Shown here: piece after piece, positions 36,701 to 50,998 of the stretch
Numbering within the stretch: the first letter of the stretch is position 1
Layout: every line of letters begins with the position of its first letter
Assembly: GCA_963576565.1 (NCBI GenBank)
Contig: OY755048.1
Location: 2,734,501 to 2,798,500 of the forward strand
Direction of reading: 5' to 3'
DNA length: 64,000 nt
Source of the DNA: Aspidapion aeneum
Lineage: Eukaryota; Arthropoda; Insecta; Coleoptera; Brentidae
Made by a program: the position numbers and the translations under genes
The notes under the pieces: model-generated
Database searches by the model: none
Told to the model about the DNA's origin: nothing
What the model saw: the letters and a program-made list of their open reading frames with translations, nothing else

Positions 36701-39700
36701 AACAATTGTTATATTTTTATTACTTGCCTCACAAAGAAATAAAAAATACCCCAAATGTTGGTCTAAGGGTTTGAATTTGTAAGAAATAAATAAAAGTTTA
36801 AATTGCCAAAACTCAAAACTGAAGTGACTTTGGCGGTCTCTCTCGGCATTATTATAAATACCTGTCCTTTAACTTTTACATCGTTATATAGAGGGGCCCG
36901 AGAAGCTTAATTTAATGTATTATAATATATATTTTTACAAAGTTAACAATTTAAAAGAATTAAAAAACTGCACTTTTTGGGTACCCCTTTGGTCAGGAAA
37001 ATTTTCACCAAAAATTAAAAAAAAAATTTTTTTGTTGATACTGTGCCACGAAGAAGCTACCGAGTCCCTTATACTAACCTGAAAATATTACAGTTGTAGA
37101 TGAAATGGTGTTCGAGAAAAATACAACCAAAAGTTGTATATTTTCAAAAAATTAAAAATGTTGTCAAAAAAAGTAAATTTTTTTGCTATTGGATATATAC
37201 GTCAAAACAATTGTTATATTTTTATTGCTTGCCTCACAGAGTAATAAAAAAGACTCCTAAAGTTGGCCTAAAGGTTTGTGCTTGTAAGAAATAAATAAAA
37301 GTTTAAATTGCCAAAACTCAAAACTGAAGTGACTTTGGCGGCCTCTCGCGGCATTATTATAAACACTTATCCCTAACCTTTTGTATGGTGATAGAGAGAG
37401 ACCCGAGAAGTTTAATTTAATGTATTATAATATATATTTTTACAAAGTTAACAATTTAAAAAAATTAAAAAACTGCACTTTTTGGGTACCCCTTTGGTCA
37501 GGAAAATTTTCATCAAAAATTTCAAAAAAAACATTTAGTTAATACTATGCCACAAAGAAGCTACCGAGTCCCTTATACTAACCTGAAAATATTACAGTTG
37601 TAGATGTAATGGTTATCGAGAAAAATAGAATCAAAAGCTGAAAATTTTCAAAAAATTCAAAATTTTGAAAAAAAAAGTCAACTTTTTTGCTATTGGATAT
37701 ACGTCAAAACAATTGTTATATTTTTATTGCTTGCCTCACAAAGAAATAAAAAATACCCCAAAAGTTGGTCTAATGAATTGAATTTGTAAGAAATAAATAA
37801 AAGTTTAAATTGCCAAAACTCAAAACTGAAGTGACTTTGGCGGTCTCTCTCGGCATTATTATAAATACCTGTCCTTTAACTTTTACGTCGTTATATAGAG
37901 GGGCCCGAGAAGCTTAATTTAATGTATTATAATATATATTTTTACAAAGTTAACAATTTAAAAAAATTAAAAAACTGCACTTTTTGGGTACCCCTTTGGT
38001 CAGGAAAATTTTCATCAAAAATTTCAAAAAAAACATTTAGATGATACTGTGCCACAAAGAAGCTACCGAGTCCCTTATACTAACCTGAAAATATTACAGT
38101 TGTAGATGTAATGGTGTTCGAGAAAAATAAAATCAAAAGTTATAAATTTTCAAAAAATAAAAATTTTGTCAAAAAAAAGTCAACTTTTTTGCTATTGGAT
38201 ATACGTCAAAACAATTGTTATATTTTTATTACTTGCCTCACAAAGAAATAAAAAATACCCCAAAAGTTGGTCTAATGGTTTGAATTTGTAAGAAATAAAT
38301 AAAAGTTTAAATTGCCAAAACTCAAAACTGAAGTGACTTTGGCGGTCTCTCTCGGCATTATTATAAATACCTGTCCTTTAACTTTTACATCGTTGTATAG
38401 AGGGGCCCGAGAAGCTTAATTTAATGTATTATAATATATATTTTTACAAAGTTAACAATTTAAAAAAATTAAAAAACTGCACTTTTTGGGTACCCCTTTG
38501 GTCAGGAAAATTTTCACCAAAAATTAAAAAAAAAAAATTTGTTGATACTGTGCCACGAAGAAGCTACCGAGTCCCTTATACTAACCTGAAAATATTACAG
38601 TTGTAGATGAAATGGCGTTCGAGAAAAATACAATCAAAAGTTGTATATTTTCAAAAAATTAAAAATGTCAAAAAAAGTAATTTTTTTTGCTATTGGATAT
38701 ACGTCAAAACAATTGTTATATTTTTATTGCTTGCCTCACAGAGTAATAAAAAAGACTCCTAAAGTTGGCCTAAAGGTTTGTGCTTGTAAGAAATAAATAA
38801 AAGTTTAAATTGCCAAAACTCAAAACTGAAGTGACTTTGGCGGCCTCTCGCGGCATTATTATAAACACTTATCCCTAACCTTTTGTATGGTGATAGAGAG
38901 AGACCCGAGAAGTTTAATTTAATGTATTATAATATATATTTTTACAAAGTTAACAATTTAAAAAAATTAAAAACTGGACTTTTTGGGTACCCCTTTGGTC
39001 AGGAAAAGTTGAAAATTTTCCAAAAATTAAAAATTTTGTCAAAAAAATGTCAACTTTTTTGCTATTGGATATACGTAAAAACAATTGTTATATTTTTATT
39101 GCTTGCCTCACAAAGAAATAAAAAAGACCCCAAAAGTTGGTCTAAAGGTTTATGTTTGTAAGAAATAAATAAAAGTTTAAATTGCCAAAACTCAAAACTG
39201 AAGTGACTTTGGCGGTCTCTCTCCGCATTATTATAAATACCTGTCCTTTAACTTTTACATCGTTATATAGAGGGTCCCGAGAAGCTTAATTTAATGTGTT
39301 ATAATATATATTTTTACAAAGTTAACAATTTAAAAAAATTAAAAAACTGCACTTTTTGGGTACCCCTTTGGTCAGGAAAATTTTCGCCAAAAATTTCAAA
39401 AAAAAACATTTAGTTGATACTGTGCCACAAAGAAGCTACCGAGTCCCTTATACTAACCTGAAAATATTACAGTTGCAGATGTAATGGTGTTCGAGAAAAA
39501 TAAAATCAAAAGTTGTAACTTTTCAAAAAATTTAAAATGTTGTCAAAAAAAAGTCAACTTTTTTGCTATTGGATATACGTCAAAACAATTGTTATATTTT
39601 TATTACTTGCCTCACAAAGAAATAAAAAATACCCCAAAAGTTGGTCTAAGGGTTTGAATTTGTAAGAAATAAATAAAAGTTTAAATTGCCAAAACTCAAA

Positions 39701-42700
39701 ACTGAAGTGACTTTGGCGGTCTCTCTCGGCATTATTATAAATACCTGTCCTTTAACTTTTACATCGTTATATAGAGGGGTCCGAGAAGCTTAATTTAATG
39801 TATTATAATATATATTTTTACAAAGTTAACAATTTAAAAAAATTAAAAAACTGCACTATTTGGGTACCCCTTTGGTCAGGAAAATTTTCACCAAAAATTA
39901 AAAAAAAATAAATAATTGATACTGTGCCACGAAGAAGCTACCGAGTCCCTTATACTAACCCGAAAATATTACAGTTGTAGATGAAATGGTGTTCGAGAAA
40001 AATAAAATCAAAAGTTGTATATTTTCAAAAAATTAAAAATGTTGTCAAAAAAAGTAAATTTTTTTGCTATTGGATATACGTCAAAACAATTGTTATATTT
40101 TTATTGCTTGCCTCACAAAGTAATAAAAAAGACTCCAAAAGTTGGCCTAAAGGTTTGTGCTTGTAAGAAATAAATAAAAGTTTAAATTGCCAAAACTCAA
40201 AACTGTAGTGACTTTGGCGGCCTCTCGCGGCAATATTATAAACTCTTGGCCTTAACCTTTTATATGGTGATAGAGAGGGCCCCGAGAAGTTTAATTTAAT
40301 GTATTATAATATATATTTTTACAAAGTTATTAATTTAAAAAAGTTAAAAAACTGCACTTTTTGGGTACCCCTTTGGTCTGAAAATGTTCATCAAAAATTT
40401 CAAAAAAAAACATTTAGATGATACTGTGCCACAAAGAAGCTACCGAGTCCCTTATACTAACCTGAAAATATTACAGTTGTAGATGTAATGGTGTTCGAGA
40501 AAAATAACATCAAAAGTTGTAAATTTTCAAAAAATTAAAAATTTTGTCAAAAAAAAGTCAACTTTTTTGCTATTGGATATACGTCAAAACAATTGTTATA
40601 TTTTTATTACTTGCCTCACAAAGAAATAAAAAATACCCCAAAAGTTGGTCTAATGGTTTGAATTTGTAAGAAATAAATAAAAGTTTAAATTGCCAAAACT
40701 CAAAACTGAAGTGACTTTGGCGGTCTCTCTCGGCATTATTATAAATACCTGTTCTTTAACTTTTACATTGTTATATAAAGGGGCCCGAGAAGCTTAATTT
40801 AATGTATTATAATATATATTTTTACAAAGTTAACAATTTAAAAAGATTAAAAAACTGCACTTTTTGGGTACCTCTTTGGTCAGGAAAATTTTTATCAAAA
40901 ATTTCAAAAAAAAACATTTAGTTAATACTATGCCACAAAGAAGCTACCGAGTCCCTTATACTAACCTGAAAATATTACAGTTGTAGATGTAATGGTTATC
41001 GAGAAAAATAGAATCAAAAGTTGAAAATTTTCAAAAAATTCAAAATTTTGAAAAAAAAAGTCAACTTTTTTGCTATTGGATATACGTCAAAACAATTGTT
41101 ATATTTTTATTGCTTGCCTCACAAAGAAATAAAAAAGACTCCAAAAGTTGCCCTAAAGGTTTGTGCTTGTAAGAAATAAATAAAAGTTTAAATTGCCAAA
41201 ACTCAAAACTGTAGTGACTTTGGCGGCCTCTCGCGGCAATATTATAAACTCTTGGCCTTAACCTTTTATATGGTGATAGAGAGGGCCCCGAGATGTTTAA
41301 TTTAATGTATTATAATATATATTTTTACAAAGTTAACAATTTAAAAAAAATAAAAAACTGCACTTTTTGGGTACCCCTTTGGTCAGGAAAATTTTCGTCA
41401 AAAATTTAAAAAAAAAACATTTAGTTGATACTATGCCACAAAGAAGCTACCGAGTCCCTTATACTAACCTGAAAATATTACAGTTGCAGATGTAATGGTG
41501 TTCGAGAAAAATAAAATCAAAAGTTGTAACTTTTCAAAAAATTTAAAATGTTGTCAAAAAAAAGTCAACTTTTTTGCTATTGGATATACGTCAAAACAAT
41601 TGTTATATTTTTATTACTTGCCTCACAAAGAAATAAAAAATACCCCAAAAGTTGGTCTAAGGGTTTGAATTTGTAAGAAATAAATAAAAGTTTAAATTGC
41701 CAAAACTCAAAACTGAAGTGACTTTGGCGGTCTCTCTCGGCATTATTATAAATACCTGTCCTTTAACTTTTACATCGTTATATAGAGGGGCCCGAGAAGC
41801 TTAATTTAATGTATTATAATATATATTTTTACAAAGTTAACAATTTAAAAGAATTAAAAAACTGCACTTTTTGGGTACCCCTTTGGTCAGGAAAATTTTC
41901 ACCAAAAATTTAAAAAAAAAAATTTTGTTGATACTGTGCCACGAAGAAGCTACCGAGTCCCTTATACTAACCTGAAAATATTACAGTTGTAGATGAAATG
42001 GTGTTCGAGAAAAATACAATCAAAAGTTGTATATTTTCAAAAAATTAAAAATGTTGTCAAAAAAAGTAAATTTTTTTGCTATTGGATATATACGTCAAAA
42101 CAATTGTTATATTTTTATTGCTTGCCTCACAGAGTAATAAAAAAGACTCCTAAAGTTGGCCTAAAGGTTTGTGCTTGTAAGAAATAAATAAAAGTTTAAA
42201 TTGCCAAAACTCAAAACTGAAGTGACTTTGGCGGCCTCTCGCGGCATTATTATAAACACTTATCCCTAACCTTTTGTATGGTGATAGAGAGAGACCCGAG
42301 AAGTTTAATTTAATGTATTATAATATATATTTTTACAAAGTTAACAATTTAAAAAAATTAAAAAACTGCACTTTTTGGGTACCCCTTTGGTCAGGAAAAT
42401 TTTCATCAAAAATTTCAAAAAAAACATTTAGTTAATACTATGCCACAAAGAAGCTACCGAGTCCCTTATACTAACCTGAAAATATTACAGTTGTAGATGT
42501 AATGGTTATCGAGAAAAATAGAATCAAAAGTTGAAAATTTTCAAAAAATTCAAAATTTTGAAAAAAAAGTCAACTTTTTTGCTATTGGATATACGTCAAA
42601 ACAATTGTTATATTTTTATTGCTTGCCTCACAAAGAAATAAAAAATACCCCAAAAGTTGGTCTAATGAATTGAATTTGTAAGAAATAAATAAAAGTTTAA

Positions 42701-45700
42701 ATTGCCAAAACTCAAAACTGAAGTGACTTTGGCGGCCTCTCGCGGCATTATTATAAACACTTATCCCTAACCTTTTGTATGGTGATAGAGAGAGACCCTA
42801 GAAGTTTAATTTAATGTATTATAATATATATTTTTACAAAGTTAACAATTTAAAAAAATTAAAAACTGGACTTTTTGGGTACCCCTTTGGTCAGGAAAAG
42901 TTGAAAATTTTCCAAAAATTAAAAATTTTGTCAAAAAAATGTCAACTTTTTTGCTATTGGATATACGTCAAAACAATTGTTATATTTTTATTGCTTGCCT
43001 CACAAAGAAATAAAAAAGACCCCAAAAGTTGGTCTAAAGGTTTATGTTTGTAAGAAATAAATAAAAGTTTAAATTGCCAAAACTCAAAACTGAAGTGACT
43101 TTGGCGGTCTCTCTCCGCATTATTATAAATACCTGTCCTTTAACTTTTACATCGTTATATAGAGGGTCCCGAGAAGCTTAATTTAATGTGTTATAATATA
43201 TATTTTTACAAAGTTAACAATTTAAAAAAATTAAAAAACTGCACTTTTTGGGTACCCCTTTGGTCAGGAAAATTTTCGCCAAAAATTTCAAAAAAAAACA
43301 TTTAGTTGATACTGTGCCACAAAGAAGCTACCGAGTCCCTTATACTAACCTGAAAATATTACAGTTGCAGATGTAATGGTGTTCGAGAAAAATAAAATCA
43401 AAAGTTGTAACTTTTCAAAAAATTTAAAATGTTGTCAAAAAAAAGTCAACTTTTTTGCTATTGGATATACGTCAAAACAATTGTTATATTTTTATTACTT
43501 GCCTCACAAAGAAATAAAAAATACCCCAAAAGTTGGTCTAAGGGTTTGAATTTGTAAGAAATAAATAAAAGTTTAAATTGCCAAAACTCAAAACTGAAGT
43601 GACTTTGGCGGTCTCTCTCGGCATTATTATAAATACCTGTCCTTTAACTTTTACATCGTTATATAGAGGGGCCCGAGAAGCTTAATTTAATGTATTATAA
43701 TATATATTTTTACAAAGTTAACAATTTAAAAAAATTAAAAAACTGCACTATTTGGGTACCCCTTTGGTCAGGAAAATTTTCACCAAAAATTAAAAAAAAA
43801 TAAATAATTGATACTGTGCCACGAAGAAGCTACCGAGTCCCTTATACTAACCCGAAAATATTACAGTTGTAGATGAAATGGTGTTCGAGAAAAATAAAAT
43901 CAAAAGTTGTATATTTTCAAAAAATTAAAAATGTTGTCAAAAAAAGTAAATTTTTTTGCTATTGGATATACGTCAAAACAATTGTTATATTTTTATTGCT
44001 TGCCTCACAAAGTAATAAAAAAGACTCCAAAAGTTGGCCTAAAGGTTTGTGCTTGTAAGAAATAAATAAAAGTTTAAATTGCCAAAACTCAAAACTGTAG
44101 TGACTTTGGCGGCCTCTCGCGGCAATATTATAAACTCTTGGCCTTAACCTTTTATATGGTGATAGAGAGGGCCCCGAGAAGTTTAATTTAATGTATTATA
44201 ATATATATTTTTACAAAGTTATTAATTTAAAAAAGTTAAAAAACTGCACTTTTTGGGTACCCCTTTGGTCTGAAAATGTTCATCAAAAATTTCAAAAAAA
44301 AACATTTAGATGATACTGTGCCACAAAGAAGCTACCGAGTCCCTTATACTAACCTGAAAATATTACAGTTGTAGATGTAATGGTGTTCGAGAAAAATAAC
44401 ATCAAAAGTTGTAAATTTTCAAAAAATTAAAAATTTTGTCAAAAAAAAGTCAACTTTTTTGCTATTGGATATACGTCAAAACAATTGTTATATTTTTATT
44501 ACTTGCCTCACAAAGAAATAAAAAATACCCCAAAAGTTGGTCTAATGGTTTGAATTTGTAAGAAATAAATAAAAGTTTAAATTGCCAAAACTCAAAACTG
44601 AAGTGACTTTGGCGGTCTCTCTCGGCATTATTATAAATACCTGTTCTTTAACTTTTACATTGTTATATAAAGGGGCCCGAGAAGCTTAATTTAATGTATT
44701 ATAATATATATTTTTACAAAGTTAACAATTTAAAAAGATTAAAAAACTGCACTTTTTGGGTACCTCTTTGGTCAGGAAAATTTTTATCAAAAATTTCAAA
44801 AAAAACATTTAGTTAATACTATGCCACAAAGAAGCTACCGAGTCCCTTATACTAACCTGAAAATATTACAGTTGTAGATGTAATGGTTATCGAGAAAAAT
44901 AGAATCAAAAGTTGAAAATTTTCAAAAAATTCAAAATTTTGAAAAAAAAAGTCAACTTTTTTGCTATTGGATATACGTCAAAACAATTGTTATATTTTTA
45001 TTGCTTGCCTCACAAAGAAATAAAAAAGACTCCAAAAGTTGCCCTAAAGGTTTGTGCTTGTAAGAAATAAATAAAAGTTTAAATTGCCAAAACTCAAAAC
45101 TGTAGTGACTTTGGCGGCCTCTCGCGGCAATATTATAAACTCTTGGCCTTAACCTTTTATATGGTGATAGAGAGGGCCCCGAGATGTTTAATTTAATGTA
45201 TTATAATATATATTTTTACAAAGTTAACAATTTAAAAAAAATAAAAAACTGCACTTTTTGGGTACCCCTTTGGTCAGGAAAATTTTCGTCAAAAATTTAA
45301 AAAAAAAACATTTAGTTGATACTATGCCACAAAGAAGCTACCGAGTCCCTTATACTAACCTGAAAATATTACAGTTGCAGATGTAATGGTGTTCGAGAAA
45401 AATAAAATCAAAAGTTGTAACTTTTCAAAAAATTTAAAATGTTGTCAAAAAAAAGTCAACTTTTTTGCTATTGGATATACGTCAAAACAATTGTTATATT
45501 TTTATTACTTGCCTCACAAAGAAATAAAAAATACCCCAAAAGTTGGTCTAAGGGTTTGAATTTGTAAGAAATAAATAAAAGTTTAAATTGCCAAAACTCA
45601 AAACTGAAGTGACTTTGGCGGTCTCTCTCGGCATTATTATAAATACCTGTCCTTTAACTTTTACATCGTTATATAGAGGGGCCCGAGAAGCTTAATTTAA

Positions 45701-48700
45701 TGTATTATAATATATATTTTTACAAAGTTAACAATTTAAAAGAATTAAAAAACTGCACTTCTTGGGTACCCCTTTGGTCAGGAAAATTTTCACCAAAAAT
45801 TTAAAAAAAAAAATTTTGTTGATACTGTGCCACGAAGAAGCTACCGAGTCCCTTATACTAACCTGAAAATATTACAGTTGTAGATGAAATGGTGTTCGAG
45901 AAAAATACAATCAAAAGTTGTATATTTTCAAAAAATTAAAAATGTTGTCAAAAAAAGTAAATTTTTTTGCTATTGGATATATACGTCAAAACAATTGTTA
46001 TATTTTTATTGCTTGCCTCACAGAGTAATAAAAAAGACTCCTAAAGTTGGCCTAAAGGTTTGTGCTTGTAAGAAATAAATAAAAGTTTAAATTGCCAAAA
46101 CTCAAAACTGAAGTGACTTTGGCGGCCTCTCGCGGCATTATTATAAACACTTATCCCTAACCTTTTGTATGGTGATAGAGAGAGACCCGAGAAGTTTAAT
46201 TTAATGTATTATAATATATATTTTTACAAAGTTAACAATTTAAAAAAATTAAAAAACTGCACTTTTTGGGTACCCCTTTGGTCAGGAAAATTTTCATCAA
46301 AAATTTCAAAAAAAACATTTAGTTAATACTATGCCACAAAGAAGCTACCGAGTCCCTTATACTAACCTGAAAATATTACAGTTGTAGATGTAATGGTTAT
46401 CGAGAAAAATAGAATCAAAAGTTGAAAATTTTCAAAAAATTCAAAATTTTGAAAAAAAAGTCAACTTTTTTGCTATTGGATATACGTCAAAACAATTGTT
46501 ATATTTTTATTGCTTGCCTCACAAAGAAATAAAAAATACCCCAAAAGTTGGTCTAATGAATTGAATTTGTAAGAAATAAATAAAAGTTTAAATTGCCAAA
46601 ACTCAAAACTGAAGTGACTTTGGCGGCCTCTCGCGGCATTATTATAAACACTTATCCCTAACCTTTTGTATGGTGATAGAGAGAGACCCTAGAAGTTTAA
46701 TTTAATGTATTATAATATATATTTTTACAAAGTTAACAATTTAAAAAAATTAAAAACTGGACTTTTTGGGTACCCCTTTGGTCAGGAAAAGTTGAAAATT
46801 TTCCAAAAATTAAAAATTTTGTCAAAAAAATGTCAACTTTTTTGCTATTGGATATACGTCAAAACAATTGTTATATTTTTATTGCTTGCCTCACAAAGAA
46901 ATAAAAAAGACCCCAAAAGTTGGACTAAAGGTTTATGTTTGTAAGAAATAAATAAAAGTTTAAATTGCCAAAACTCAAAACTGAAGTGACTTTGGCGGTC
47001 TCTCTCCGCATTATTATAAATACCTGTCCTTTAACTTTTACATCGTTATATAGAGGGTCCCGAGAAGCTTAATTTAATGTGTTATAATATATATTTTTAC
47101 AAAGTTAACAATTTAAAAAAATTAAAAAACTGCACTTTTTGGGTACCCCTTTGGTCAGGAAAATTTTCGCCAAAAATTTCAAAAAAAAACATTTAGTTGA
47201 TACTGTGCCACAAAGAAGCTACCGAGTCCCTTATACTAACCTGAAAATATTACAGTTGCAGATGTAATGGTGTTCGAGAAAAATAAAATCAAAAGTTGTA
47301 ACTTTTCAAAAAATTTAAAATGTTGTCAAAAAAAAGTCAACTTTTTTGCTATTGGATATACGTCAAAACAATTGTTATATTTTTATTACTTGCCTCACAA
47401 AGAAATAAAAAATACCCCAAAAGTTGGTCTAAGGGTTTGAATTTGTAAGAAATAAATAAAAGTTTAAATTGCCAAAACTCAAAACTGAAGTGACTTTGGC
47501 GGTCTCTCTCGGCATTATTATAAATACCTGTCCTTTAACTTTTACATCGTTATATAGAGGGGCCCGAGAAGCTTAATTTAATGTATTATAATATATATTT
47601 TTACAAAGTTAACAATTTAAAAAAATTAAAAAACTGCACTTTTTGGGTACCCCTTTGGTCAGGAAAATTTTCACCAAAAATTAAAAAAAAAATTAATTGT
47701 TGATACTGTGCCACAAAGAAGCTACCGAGTCCCTTATACTAACCTGAAAATATTGCAGTTGTAGATGTAATGGTGTTCGAGAAAAAAAAAATCAAAAGTT
47801 GTAAATTTTCAAAAAATTAAAAATTTTGTCAAAAAAAAGTCAACTTTTTTGCTATTGGATATACGTCAAAACAATTGTTATATTTTTATTACTTGCCTCA
47901 CAAAGAAATAAAAAATACCCCAAAAGTTGGTCTAATGGTTTGAATTTGTAAGAAATAAATAAAAGTTTAAATTGCCAAAACTCAAAACTGAAGTGACTTT
48001 GGCGGTCTCTCTCGGCATTATTATAAATACCTGTTCTTTAGCTTTTACATTGTTATATAAAGGGGCCCGAGAAGCTTAATTTAATGTATTATAATATATA
48101 TTTTTACAAAGTTAACAATTTAAAAAGATTAAAAAACTGCACTTTTTGGGTACCTCTTTGGTCAGGAAAATTTTTATCAAAAATTTCAAAAAAAACATTT
48201 AGTTAATACTATGCCACAAAGAAGCTACCGAGTCCCTTATACTAACCTGAAAATATTACAGTTGTAGATGTAATGGTTATCGAGAAAAATAGAATCAAAA
48301 GTTGAAAATTTTCAAAAAATTCAAAATTTTGAAAAAAAAAGTCAACTTTTTTGCTATTGGATATACGTCAAAACAATTGTTATATTTTTATTGCTTGCCT
48401 CACAAAGAAATAAAAAAGACTCCAAAAGTTGCCCTAAAGGTTTGTGCTTGTAAGAAATAAATAAAAGTTTAAATTGCCAAAACTCAAAACTGTAGTGACT
48501 TTGGCGGCCTCTCGCGGCAATATTATAAACTCTTGGCCTTAACCTTTTATATGGTGATAGAGAGGGCCCCGAGATGTTTAATTTAATGTATTATAATATA
48601 TATTTTTACAAAATTAACAATTTAAAAAAAATAAAAAACTGCACTTTTTGGGTACCCCTTTGGTCAGGAAAATTTTCGTCAAAAATTAAAAAAAAAAACA

Positions 48701-49028
48701 TTTAGTTGATACTATGCCACAAAGAAGCTACCGAGTCCCTTATACTAACCTGAAAATATTACAGTTGCAGATGTAATGGTGTTCGAGAAAAATAAAATCA
48801 AAAGTTGTAACTTTTCAAAAAATTTAAAATGTTGTCAAAAAAAAGTCAACTTTTTTGCTATTGGATATACGTCAAAACAATTGTTATATTAGCTCACACA
48901 TATACTATACTATAGTAGTGTGAGCTATGGTGATCCTAATTTTTTCGAGAAAAAAAAAGTTGCTCCGATTTCAAAATTTTTTATATATCTTTGCGTTTCA
49001 GATGATTTTGAAACTTTTTTGTTGCGCC

Positions 49029-49062
<34 letters not shown>

Positions 49063-50998
49063 ATGTCTGTATGTCTGTCTGTCTGTCTGTCTGTCTGTGT
49101 GTCTGTATGTCTGTCTGTAACGACCAACGCGCATAACTCAAAAACCGCTTGGCCGATTTTAATGAAATTTGGTACCTAGGCTGGGTCTTGGGTCGAGATG
49201 GTCCCATTTAAAAATGAACAAAATCCACCGAACACAAACCAAATAAAAGGGTGGGGGTAGATTTCAAAAATTAGAGTTTATGTGAAAATATGGCGTGTGT
49301 GATATTAAACGAAAGGTAATTGAGCCTGCAGTTAAACAAAATAAATTTTAATTTATTTAAAAAAAAAAGGGTGGGGGTATATTTTAAAAATTAGAGTTTA
49401 AGTGAAAATATGGCATGTGTGATATCAAACGAAAGGTAATTGAGTCCGGAGTTTAACAAAATACATTTTAGTTTTTGTTTTTTTTAAGGGTGGGGGTAGA
49501 TTTCAAAAATTTGAGTTTAAGTCAAAACATGGCTTGTGTGGTATCAAACAAAAGGTAATTTAGTCTGGAGTTGAATAAGATATATTTCAGTTTTTAGTTA
49601 TATTAGCTCACACGTACACTATAACTATAGTACCTAGTGTGAGCTTAGGGGCCCATATATTGGCAGAGTATTTTTATTGCTTGCCTCACAAAGTAATAAA
49701 AAAGACTCCAAAAGTTGGCCTAAAGGTTTGTGCTTGTAAGAAATAAATAAAAGTTTAAATTGCCAAAACTCAAAACTGCACTTTTTGGGTAACCCTTTGG
49801 TCTGAAAATGTTCATCAAAAATTTCAAAAAAAAACATTTAGATGATACTGTGCCACAAAGAAGCTACCGAGTCCCTTATACTAACCTGAAAATATTACAG
49901 TTGTAGATGTAATGGTGTTCGAGAAAAATAAAATCAAAAGTTGTAAATTTTCAAAAAATTAAAAATTTTGTCAAAAAAAAGTCAACTTTTTTGCTATTGG
50001 ATATACGTCAAAACAATTGTTATATTTTTATTACTTGCCTCACAAAGAAATAAAAAATACCCCAAAAGTTGGTCTAATGGTTTGAATTTGTAAGAAATAA
50101 ATAAAAGTTTAAATTGCCAAAACTCAAAACTGTAGTGACTTTGGCGGCCTCTCGCGGCAATATTATAAACTCTTGGCTTTAACCTTTTATATGGTGATAG
50201 AGAGGGCCCCGAGAAGTTTAATTTAATGTATTATAATATATATTTTTACAAAGTTAGCAATTTAAAAAAGTTAAGAAACTGCACTTGTTGGGTACCCCTT
50301 TGGTCTGAAAATGTTCATCAAAAATTTCAAAAAAAAACATTTAGATGATACTATGCCACAAAGAAGCTACCGAGTCCCTTATACTAACCTGAAAATATTA
50401 CAGTTGTAGATGTAATGGTGTTCGAGAAAAATAAAATCAAAAGTTGTAAATTTTCAAAAAATTAAAAATTTTGTAAAAAAAAAGTCAACTTTTTTGCTAT
50501 TGGATATACGTCAAAACAATTGTTATATTTTTATTACTTGCCTCACAAAGAAATAAAAAATACCCCAAAAGTTGGTCTAATGGTTTGAATTTGTAAGAAA
50601 TAAATAAAAGTTTAAATTGCCAAAACTCAAAACTGAAGTGACTTTGGCGGTCTCTCTCGGCATTATTATAAATACCTGTTCTTTAGCTTTTACATTGTTA
50701 TATAAAGGGGCCCGAGAAGCTTAATTTAATGTATTATAATATATATTTTTACAAAGTTAACAATTTAAAAAGATTAAAAAACTGCACTTTTTGGGTACCT
50801 CTTTGGTCAGGAAAATTTTTATCAAAAATTTCAAAAAAAAACATTTAGTTAGTACTATGCCACAAAGAAGCTACCGAGTCCCTTATACTAACCTGAAAAT
50901 ATTACAGTTGTAGATGTAATGGTTATCGAGAAAAATAGAATCAAAAGTTGAAAATTTTCAAAAAATTCAAAATTTTGAAAAAAAAAGTCAACTTTTTT
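33795..50998. repeat. Higher-order repeat marked by a 372-bp short monomer
   Basis: Short monomers begin at 33795, 38689, 42581, 46472 and 50999. Spacing is 4894, 3892 and 3891 bp, then 4527 bp where another insertion and a deletion lie. The 3.89-kb unit is seven full monomers plus one short one; the 4.89-kb unit is nine plus one. Monomers at the same place in successive units are almost identical, while neighbours differ more. The short monomer lacks about 131 bp after GGTCAGGAAAA. Confidence 0.85.
48889..49670 (-). mobile_element. Helentron-like element, copy D, inserted in the satellite
   Basis: On the minus strand the element runs from TACTCTGCC (49670) to GTGAGCTAA (48889). The satellite on either side rejoins exactly as TTGTTATA|TTTTTATTGC, so no host bases were gained or lost (or, read otherwise, TA was duplicated). 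It has a hairpin at each end, TCGTTTGATATCACAC-type blocks and a ~90-bp GTCT tract (49030-49119). This is the best-defined copy and sets the ends used for copies A-C. Confidence 0.8.
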
